Position numbers and translations under genes: made by a program. The notes below the pieces were generated by a model that ran no database searches, was not told the DNA's origin, and was given only the letters and a program-made list of their open reading frames with translations. Of a stretch of 11,652 nucleotides of DNA, positions 6,871-11,652 are shown in pieces; positions within the stretch are counted from its first letter, which is position 1, and the number at the start of each line of letters is the position of its first letter. Source of the DNA: Legionella genomosp. 1 (GTDB taxonomy: Bacteria > Pseudomonadota > Gammaproteobacteria > Legionellales > Legionellaceae); the NCBI GenBank assembly GCA_945901145.1, contig CAMDJY010000021.1, forward strand, positions 1 through 11,652, given 5' to 3'.

Positions 6871-7728
6871 TTATACAGTCTCCATGACCACCATTTGTTC
6901 TTGCTGCCCGAGGCCTGAGATAGATAAAACCACACGATCATTGGGTTTTAAAAACTGATCATGCCCCCAAAATAAAGCAGTGCCTGGTCCAGAGCCCATG
7001 GAGATCACATCACCTGGATACAACGTAAAAAATTGGCTCACATAACTCACCACTGCCGCATCATGATATAGATAATCACTACTGCTAAAATCTTGACGCA
7101 GCGCGTCATTGACCCAAAGCTTAATTTGTAAATGTTTAGCATCTAAAATCTCATCTCGCGTCACGAGATAAGGCCCTAAGGGCGCCGAATTATCAAAACA
7201 TTTGCCTTTAGTAAATTGTGTATCTTGCGTTTCAAATTGCAAATAACGCTCTGAGAGATCATTCATGCAGGTATAACCAAAAATATAGTCATGCGCCTGT
7301 TCCACGGGAATATATTTCCCTTGTTGACCAATAATAATTGCTAATTCAGCTTCCCAGTCTAATTTTTTAGTCTGGGCTGTATAAATAATCGGATCATAAG
7401 GACCACAAACCGCAGAGGCCGGCTTTAAAAATACCAGTAACTCTCGATCTAATGGTTTCAGCCCCATTTGTTGGGTATGTAATAAAGAATTTAAACCCAC
7501 ACAAATCACTTTTCCTGGAGAGCCAATACATGAACCAATTCGCGAATTAGCAGCAACTAAAGGTAAATGATTTGGATTCAATGCCTGCAATTGTGCAATT
7601 AAAGACGGATCTGCTAATGTTTTTGGATCAAAGTCAGTCAGATAATGAAACAAATCACGAATCTGGCCAGCTTCATCTAAAAGCGCTGGCTTTTCTTGAC
7701 CTTTATTCCCGTATCGAAGTAATTTCAT
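6871..7728 (-). CDS. Fumarylacetoacetate hydrolase (FAH) family protein
   Basis: FAH-fold, metal-dependent enzyme; relatives cleave or isomerise acylpyruvates and other 2-oxo acids. Visible: an N-terminal lobe (1-70), GKVICVGLN (72-80), the metal-binding EAE in [12 protein letters not shown] (Glu126, Glu128), [14 protein letters not shown] (151-164, Asp157 as third ligand), [18 protein letters not shown] (173-190) and [12 protein letters not shown] (239-250). All three metal ligands are kept. Two usual active-site features differ: the lid motif 'N-Y-x-x-H-A-x-E' reads NSLLHTQQ (80-87), with the Glu replaced by Gln, and the 'TGTPxGV' loop reads MGSGPGT. Length 285 is normal. The ATG at 7728 has a perfect AGGAGG six bases upstream, inside queH, whose end it overlaps by 26 bp. 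It is the last gene of the minus-strand operon. The substrate cannot be assigned. Confidence 0.85.
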   Translation of the reverse strand: MKLLRYGNKGQEKPALLDEAGQIRDLFHYLTDFDPKTLADPSLIAQLQALNPNHLPLVAANSRIGSCIGSPGKVICVGLNSLLHTQQMGLKPLDRELLVFLKPASAVCGPYDPIIYTAQTKKLDWEAELAIIIGQQGKYIPVEQAHDYIFGYTCMNDLSERYLQFETQDTQFTKGKCFDNSAPLGPYLVTRDEILDAKHLQIKLWVNDALRQDFSSSDYLYHDAAVVSYVSQFFTLYPGDVISMGSGPGTALFWGHDQFLKPNDRVVLSISGLGQQEQMVVMETV

Positions 7729-8386
7729 GACAAGCCTCCTTGGCTTCTTCTTGATAATAATTCAGACCAATTTTAATTCGGTTACGATCATTTTTCTGGC
7801 GCCAGGCATTGGTATCTCGTAACGAATAAACACATCCACAATATTCTTGCTGATAAAAATTCTCACGTTTTGCAATCTCATACATGCGTGCAGAACCGCC
7901 ATTTTTACGCCAATTATAAGTCCAATAAATCAATCCCTCATACCGACTAGCAGCGCGAACCCCGGCGTCATTAATTTGATTCATATCTTTCCAACGAGAA
8001 ATACCAAGCGAACTGCTGATCACGGGAAAACCATGTTCATACGCATACAACGCGGTCCGCTCAAACCGCATGTCAAAGCAGGCAGTACAGCGTTTACCGC
8101 GTTCAGGCTCCCACTCCAAGCCTTTGACACGTAAAAACCACTGATCTTTATCATAATCTGCATCAATAAATGGAATCTGATGTTTGTTTGCAAAATCTAT
8201 ATTCTCTTGTTTGCGAATTAAATACTCTTGGATGGGGTGAATATTCGGATTATAAAAAAATATGGCAAAATTAATAGAAGATTCAATTAACGCTTCCATG
8301 ACCTCACCTGAACAAGGTGCACAACAAGAATGAAGCAACAGTTTATTTTTTCCTTCCGGTAAGACTAAAGTTTCACGCACTGGCAT
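7703..8386 (-). CDS. queH: Epoxyqueuosine reductase QueH
   Basis: Reduces epoxyqueuosine to queuosine in tRNA, the last step of the modification; QueH is the non-cobalamin alternative to QueG. The 227-residue protein carries the family's cysteine set: [13 protein letters not shown] near the N-terminus (Cys21, Cys22, Cys25), [10 protein letters not shown] (Cys100 and Cys103) and YCGCVYS (Cys183, Cys185), plus FYNPNIHP and [15 protein letters not shown], consistent with iron-sulfur-cluster and second-metal binding described for QueH. The start is the ATG at 8386: GAGGA lies six bases upstream, whereas the in-frame TTG at 8392 would abut that site. The orn stop is only 2 nt before the ATG, and FAH overlaps the end. 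Together with queE at the other end of the window it indicates de novo queuosine synthesis. Confidence 0.93.
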   Translation of the reverse strand: MPVRETLVLPEGKNKLLLHSCCAPCSGEVMEALIESSINFAIFFYNPNIHPIQEYLIRKQENIDFANKHQIPFIDADYDKDQWFLRVKGLEWEPERGKRCTACFDMRFERTALYAYEHGFPVISSSLGISRWKDMNQINDAGVRAASRYEGLIYWTYNWRKNGGSARMYEIAKRENFYQQEYCGCVYSLRDTNAWRQKNDRNRIKIGLNYYQEEAKEACHEITSIRE

Positions 8387-8388
8387 AC

Positions 8389-8955
8389 TCAATCCTCATG
8401 GGTGGTTTGGGTGGGTAATTGCATAAAATGCTGACGATAATAAGCTAATTCAGCAATCGAATCGCGAATATCATCCAAGGCCAGATGTTTCGAGTCTTTT
8501 TTAACCCCCTGCATTAATGCTGGATGCCAACGCATTGCTAATTCTTTCAACGTACTCACATCGATATGTCTATAATGAAAAAAATGAGCCAATTGAGGCA
8601 TATAATTACACAGAAAACGTCTATCAAGGCAAATACTATTGCCACACATGGGCGATTTCCCTGGGTCTAAATATTGATTTAGAAATACCAAGGTTTCTTT
8701 CTCAGCAGAAATTTCGGTCCACTGGCTTTCTCGTACCCGCGCAATTAAGCCTGAAGCATGGTGTTGTTTGGTATTCCACGCATCCATCCCTAAAATACGT
8801 TCTTCTGATTGATGAATCGCAAGCACTGGCCCTTGTGCAATAATATTTAAATGCTTATCGGTGACCATCGTAGCAATTTCAAGAATACGATCTTGCTCCG
8901 GAGATAATCCCGTCATCTCTAAATCTATCCATATTAAATGTTGATTATTTTTCAT
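8389..8955 (-). CDS. orn: Oligoribonuclease
   Basis: 3'-5' exoribonuclease that degrades 2-5-mers, chiefly dinucleotides such as pGpG, to mononucleotides; essential in E. coli. It has all DEDDh exonuclease motifs: [11 protein letters not shown] with Asp11 and Glu13, [11 protein letters not shown] with Asp111, and [10 protein letters not shown] with His157 and Asp161, followed by [24 protein letters not shown] (129-143) is also typical. Length 188 compares with about 181 in E. coli. One change from the usual motif: NSIxQDRRFL has Leu instead of Gln at residue 110. The ATG at 8955 is 7 nt after the cca stop, preceded by an AGGTAAGAG stretch overlapping that stop, and queH follows 2 nt after the orn stop. 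It is the middle gene of the minus-strand operon. Confidence 0.96.
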   Translation of the reverse strand: MKNNQHLIWIDLEMTGLSPEQDRILEIATMVTDKHLNIIAQGPVLAIHQSEERILGMDAWNTKQHHASGLIARVRESQWTEISAEKETLVFLNQYLDPGKSPMCGNSICLDRRFLCNYMPQLAHFFHYRHIDVSTLKELAMRWHPALMQGVKKDSKHLALDDIRDSIAELAYYRQHFMQLPTQTTHED

Positions 8956-8962
8956 CTCTTAC

Positions 8963-10171
8963 CTACGATTTAAAAAGCTTTTCTAGATTATTAATTCGGC
9001 GCTCACGAAGTATCATTTTTATCTCAGCTCCCTGATAGCGCCCCGCTATATCATCAACAGCTATTTGCTGACATATCTCCAAAAAATGCAGCCATTGTGC
9101 TGCTAAAACCTGTTGACTATGTATTGATTCACAAACAATCAATAAATCACTAAATCTTTCTGGTCTGCGAAACGCATCAGCCTGTTCCAAAACATCAACA
9201 ATCTCAGAGGCTCGACTCAAACCATCTCGTTTAATTATTTTACGAATACTTTGATGTAATTTTATGGTCAAATATGCCAAGTCTCGATATTCTTTGGGGA
9301 TGCGTAGACGTTGGCAAAGCTCATCAACGACTATCATACCATATTCTTGAGCTTGAGGATGACATGGCCAATCACTGGCATGCGTCAAGTTTTTACCAAG
9401 CTCTGCAGACAAGGCCGCAAAACGAATCACCGCAGCAGGCGATTTTATCGCTGCCTGCTCCAAATGCATTAATGCTAAGCGCCCCACATCAGCTGTCCCT
9501 TGATCTCGAGTGTTTAAACCAGGAACCCCGAATAACGCATCAAATTCAGGCAGTATTATTTTTAAAGCGCCACAGATGCGTAAAATATTAAAAAAAACGG
9601 TTGGATTGTCTTCTGTAAGTGCGCGCTGCCATTCTTGCCAAACACGTTCTGCAACAAGATGGGTTAATTCTTTAGCTTTGACCATCTGATACATCAATTG
9701 CCGCGTCTCTTCGGCAAGCTTAAATCCCAAATGATGATAACGTGCAGCAAAACGCGCGACTCTTAAAACCCGTACCGGATCTTCAATAAATGCCGGGGAA
9801 ACATGCCTTAATATTTTATCATGCAAATCCTGCATCCCTTGGTAAGGATCAAACAAACGCCCGGTTTCATCTTCTGCCATAGCATTGATGGTTAAATCAC
9901 GTCGAAGCAAGTCCTCTTCAAGGCTCACTTCGGGACTAAACTCACAGATAAAACCATGATAACCCGAACCCGCCTTACGTTCTTTCCTGGCTAAAGCATA
10001 TTCTTCTTTAGTTTTAGGATGTAAAAAAACAGGAAACTCCCGACCAACTTGTTGGAATCCCTGTTTGAGTAATGCTTCTGGTGTGCCCCCAACCACGACC
10101 CAATCACGTTCTTTCGCAGGAAGATGAAGCGCTTTATCACGGACAGCACCGCCAACTAAAAAAATTTTCAT
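8963..10171 (-). CDS. cca: CCA-adding tRNA nucleotidyltransferase, HD motif lost
   Basis: Adds or repairs the 3'-CCA of tRNAs without a template. The 402-residue sequence aligns end to end with E. coli Cca (412). N-terminal class II nucleotidyltransferase domain: MKIFLVGGAVRD (1-12), KERDWVVVGG with Glu21 and Asp23 (Asp-x-Asp in E. coli), EEDLLRRDLTINAMA, FIEDPVRVLRVARFAARY and the AERVWQEW segment. The C-terminal HD domain is degenerate: E. coli 'LCHDLGKGLTP' corresponds to LSAELGKNLTH, so His-Asp becomes Ala256-Glu257, and two other histidine positions of that domain are changed. CCA addition should be intact, but the HD-dependent 2',3'-cyclic phosphodiesterase and phosphatase activities should be absent. 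The ATG at 10171 matches the E. coli start; the frame extends upstream to 10258, but that part is inside the thioesterase gene. GAGGA overlapping the upstream stop serves as Shine-Dalgarno. Confidence 0.94.
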   Translation of the reverse strand: MKIFLVGGAVRDKALHLPAKERDWVVVGGTPEALLKQGFQQVGREFPVFLHPKTKEEYALARKERKAGSGYHGFICEFSPEVSLEEDLLRRDLTINAMAEDETGRLFDPYQGMQDLHDKILRHVSPAFIEDPVRVLRVARFAARYHHLGFKLAEETRQLMYQMVKAKELTHLVAERVWQEWQRALTEDNPTVFFNILRICGALKIILPEFDALFGVPGLNTRDQGTADVGRLALMHLEQAAIKSPAAVIRFAALSAELGKNLTHASDWPCHPQAQEYGMIVVDELCQRLRIPKEYRDLAYLTIKLHQSIRKIIKRDGLSRASEIVDVLEQADAFRRPERFSDLLIVCESIHSQQVLAAQWLHFLEICQQIAVDDIAGRYQGAEIKMILRERRINNLEKLFKS

Positions 10172-10184
10172 CAATGCCAAATCC

Positions 10185-10592
10185 TCATCCGCCAACCAGG
10201 GATAACCATTCTGGCGGAGGTAAAATAAGTCGACGCTCGCGTAAATCAAAAATTCCAAAAGTCATCTCTGCTTGGCTACAGAGCTCCCCCTGTTCATTGA
10301 TGATACGCTGTCGCATCACGCCAATTTTTTTCTCAAAAGAAACCATTTGTGATTCAATCACAATGGACTGTCGTAATCTTAATTCTCTTAAAAACTGAAT
10401 ATGACATTCTAAGACAATAGGCCCGACACTGGTTTCTTGTATGGTCTTTAAGTCAAGTCCATACTCATTCAGAAATTCCCAGCGCGCTTCTTCTAGTAAC
10501 GACAAATAAGTTGCATTATTGACATGACTAAAGGTGTCTAAATGATGCTCTTTAATCAGCACTGGATACCTAAAAATTTTATAATCAGACAT
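10185..10592 (-). CDS. Hot-dog-fold acyl-CoA thioesterase (YbgC/FadM-like)
   Basis: Probably hydrolyses acyl-CoA or related thioesters in the cytosol. The 135-residue product has the 4-hydroxybenzoyl-CoA thioesterase signature LDTFSHVNNATYLSLLEEAR (residues 18-37): Asp19, His23-Val-Asn-Asn and the Glu-Ala-Arg at the end of the long helix. A VGPIVLECHIQFLREL strand region and a second long strand, VIESQMVSFEKKIGVMRQRI, follow, as in the family. Length fits (130-150). The start is placed at the ATG 10592; a GTG at 10637 lies inside the candidate promoter's -10 region. The Shine-Dalgarno is weak. It is the first gene of the minus-strand operon, 13 bp ahead of cca. Physiological substrate unknown. 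Confidence 0.87.
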   Translation of the reverse strand: MSDYKIFRYPVLIKEHHLDTFSHVNNATYLSLLEEARWEFLNEYGLDLKTIQETSVGPIVLECHIQFLRELRLRQSIVIESQMVSFEKKIGVMRQRIINEQGELCSQAEMTFGIFDLRERRLILPPPEWLSLVGG

Positions 10593-10628
10593 GATAAAAC
10601 TAAACCCAATTGAGACCGAGACCAATTG

Positions 10629-10658
10629 ATTATACACTGAAGCATTGAAAAATTAGAA
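10629..10658 (-). promoter_or_regulatory. Candidate promoter of the thioesterase-cca-orn-queH-FAH operon
   Basis: On the minus strand a perfect TATAAT occupies 10634-10629, with a weak TTCTAA (-35, three of six) 18 bp upstream at 10658-10653. Transcription would start near 10622 and give a leader of about 30 nt before the thioesterase ATG. No other intergenic gap in the operon is long enough for a full promoter. Confidence 0.45.
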
Positions 10659-10659
10659 T
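10631..10659 (+). promoter_or_regulatory. Candidate promoter of the PolB-like exonuclease gene
   Basis: TATACA (10631-10636) and TAGAAT (10654-10659) are separated by exactly 17 bp, nine of twelve consensus matches. The elements lie face to face with those of the minus-strand promoter. Predicted initiation near 10666 would cut into the GGAG (10664-10667) before the ATG, leaving an almost leaderless message, so the call is tentative. Confidence 0.3.
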
Positions 10660-10672
10660 TTATGGAGCACGA

Positions 10673-11437
10673 ATGATCTTAGTTTTTGATATTGAAACAA
10701 TTCCAGATATTGATGCCGGTCGAAAACTCTATGGCTTAGATGGCTTGTCTGATGCAGACATTATCGCTGCCATGTTTGCATTAAGACGATCAAAAGTAGG
10801 TCATGATTTTTTACCACATTATCTCCAAAAAATTGTAGCCATTTCTCTCGTCATGGCAAAGCCTGAAAGCATTAAAGTTTGGTCTTTAGGAGATGAAACC
10901 GCGCCTGAGTCTGAACTCATTCAACGATTTTTTTCAGGCTTAGATCAACATACGCCAACCTTGGTCAGCTGGAATGGCTCTGGATTCGATTTACCCGTCT
11001 TACATTATCGAGCATTACTCCATGGTATCCAGGCCAAAACTTACTGGGAAATTGGAGAACAACAACAAGCTTTTCGCTGGAATAACTATTTAAATCGCTT
11101 CCACTACCGCCATTTGGACCTCATGGATGTCTTGAGCGGGTATCAAAATAAAGCATTTGCACCTTTAGATGATCTAGCAACTCTCTTAGGTTTTCCAGGA
11201 AAAATGGGGATGAGTGGTGCTCAGGTTTGGAAAAATTATCTTGCAGGAAAAATCACTGAAATTCGTCAATATTGTGAAACCGACGTCCTCAACACCTACT
11301 GTATTTATCTTAAATTTGATCACATGCGAGGTATCTTAAGTACATCGGAGTATGAACAAGCAGTGCATACACTCCAAAATATGCTACAAACATCCCAAAA
11401 ACCGCATTTAAAAAATTTTTTAGAAGCTATGGAATAA
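10673..11437 (+). CDS. PolB-like DEDDy 3'-5' exonuclease
   Basis: Stand-alone protein related to the proofreading exonuclease domain of family B DNA polymerases; predicted to remove nucleotides from DNA 3' ends in the cytosol, but its biological role is not established. The 254 residues carry the complete DEDDy set: ILVFDIETIPD (Asp6, Glu8), VSWNGSGFDLPVL (Asp106), HLDLMDVLSGY (147-157) and the final EIRQYCETDVLNTY with Tyr200 and Asp204 spaced Y-x3-D. AFAPLDDLATLLGFPGK (161-177) is also characteristic of this exonuclease family. There is no polymerase domain. The ATG at 10673 has GGAG five bases upstream. The gene is divergent from the thioesterase-cca operon and shares an 80-bp intergenic region with it. 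No terminator hairpin with a T-run follows the stop. Confidence 0.9.
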   Translation: MILVFDIETIPDIDAGRKLYGLDGLSDADIIAAMFALRRSKVGHDFLPHYLQKIVAISLVMAKPESIKVWSLGDETAPESELIQRFFSGLDQHTPTLVSWNGSGFDLPVLHYRALLHGIQAKTYWEIGEQQQAFRWNNYLNRFHYRHLDLMDVLSGYQNKAFAPLDDLATLLGFPGKMGMSGAQVWKNYLAGKITEIRQYCETDVLNTYCIYLKFDHMRGILSTSEYEQAVHTLQNMLQTSQKPHLKNFLEAME

Positions 11438-11456
11438 AAGAAAAACTCTCTTGTTT

Positions 11457-11500
11457 ATCGATTCATCGTTGTTCGGCGCGACTATTTACGATGAGACGAT
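11457..11500. repeat. Imperfect inverted repeat
   Basis: Arms at 11457-11469 and 11488-11500 are complementary at 11 of 13 positions, with an 18-nt loop. It lies across the 3' end of the broken minus-strand gene and 20 bp beyond the exonuclease stop. No T-run follows on either strand, so it is not a clear intrinsic terminator. Confidence 0.4.
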
Positions 11501-11652
11501 GTGTCTCTTGTGTAAGCTCACTGCCACCAATTATGCCCAAGTTAATATCACACCAACGCGTTTAATATTATTTTCTTGCAGAAACTGATAAAAAGCTTCA
11601 GGCGTATAAGTTGTATTTAACTGATTATTTTTCATGTAATAGTGGTTGTTTT
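11463..11652 (-). pseudogene. 3' end of an unrecognised gene, apparently frameshifted
   Basis: The minus strand is open from the right edge to a TAA at 11531-11533; residues include TPEAFYQFLQENNIKR. From about 11561 a second frame is open and reads WCDINLGIIGGSELTQETH and then RLIVNSRAEQR to a TGA at 11463-11465. Neither piece alone looks like a natural C-terminus, but joining them near 11555-11565 gives one continuous, protein-like chain of about 60 residues ending in a charged tail. A one-base indel or a sequencing error would explain this. I do not recognise the family, and the rest of the gene lies beyond the window. Alternatively the first frame simply ends at 11531 and the remainder is non-coding. 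Confidence 0.4.

Noticed and set aside
8387..8392. TTG start for queH overlapping the orn stop
   Set aside because: The GAGGA site directly adjoins the TTG, leaving no spacer, but is six bases from the ATG at 8386.
8517..8843. 108-codon plus-strand frame antisense to orn
   Set aside because: No recognisable protein features and fully opposite a well-conserved gene; it is a shadow frame. The same applies to plus-strand frames at 7847-8134, 9274-9591 and 10072-10398.
10172..10258. N-terminal extension of cca
   Set aside because: It lies within the thioesterase gene and has no similarity to the CCA enzyme, whose canonical MKI(F/Y)LVGGAVRD start is at 10171.
10593..10637. GTG-initiated longer thioesterase
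   Set aside because: The GTG abuts and overlaps the candidate -10 box, there is no Shine-Dalgarno, and family members begin close to the ATG at 10592.
10662..10676. Four-codon upstream frame (MEHE) ending in ATGA at the exonuclease start
   Set aside because: It has no ribosome binding site of its own; its GGAG is the Shine-Dalgarno of the real gene, so it is probably chance.
1..11652. Mobile element, CRISPR array, tRNA or riboswitch
   Set aside because: Genes cover nearly the whole window. I saw no terminal inverted repeats around a transposase, no regularly spaced repeats, no tRNA-like cloverleaf and no long structured leader.

Overview
The window is a gene-dense, moderately AT-rich stretch of a bacterial chromosome. 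Everything recognisable is core metabolism or RNA maintenance. HemX, HemY, FtsB, oligoribonuclease and CCA-adding enzyme all resemble gammaproteobacterial versions. A mevalonate pathway (diphosphomevalonate decarboxylase plus a mevalonate-kinase-like protein) is unusual in that class but known in Legionella and Coxiella relatives. My best guess is therefore a member of Legionellales or a related host-associated gammaproteobacterium. This rests on gene content and remembered motifs, not on a database search.

Layout, left to right. (1) Plus strand, 2-2420: queE (5' end cut by the window), mvaD and a mevalonate kinase gene in one tight run. They make the queuosine precursor CDG and carry out mevalonate-route steps toward isopentenyl diphosphate. 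(2) Minus strand, 3632-2417: a response-regulator-like gene with a degenerate receiver domain, then ftsB. The ftsB stop codon overlaps the kinase stop codon head-on. (3) Plus strand, 3790-6862: hemC-hemD-hemX-hemY, the classical gammaproteobacterial uroporphyrinogen operon, but with hemY reduced to about a third of its usual length. (4) Minus strand, 10592-6871: a hot-dog thioesterase, cca, orn, queH and an FAH-family hydrolase. They are packed with gaps of a few bases or overlaps, apparently one operon read from a promoter near 10630-10658. (5) Plus strand, 10673-11437: a PolB-like DEDDy 3'-5' exonuclease, divergent from that operon. (6) Right edge, minus strand: the 3' end of an unrecognised gene that looks frameshifted.

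Two genes for one tRNA modification, queuosine, lie at opposite ends (queE and queH). With cca and orn they give the window a tRNA/RNA-processing flavour. I found no insertion sequence, CRISPR array, tRNA, rRNA or riboswitch. The least explained items are the response-regulator-like protein, the shortened HemY, the CCA enzyme whose HD motif is lost, and the broken gene at the right edge.
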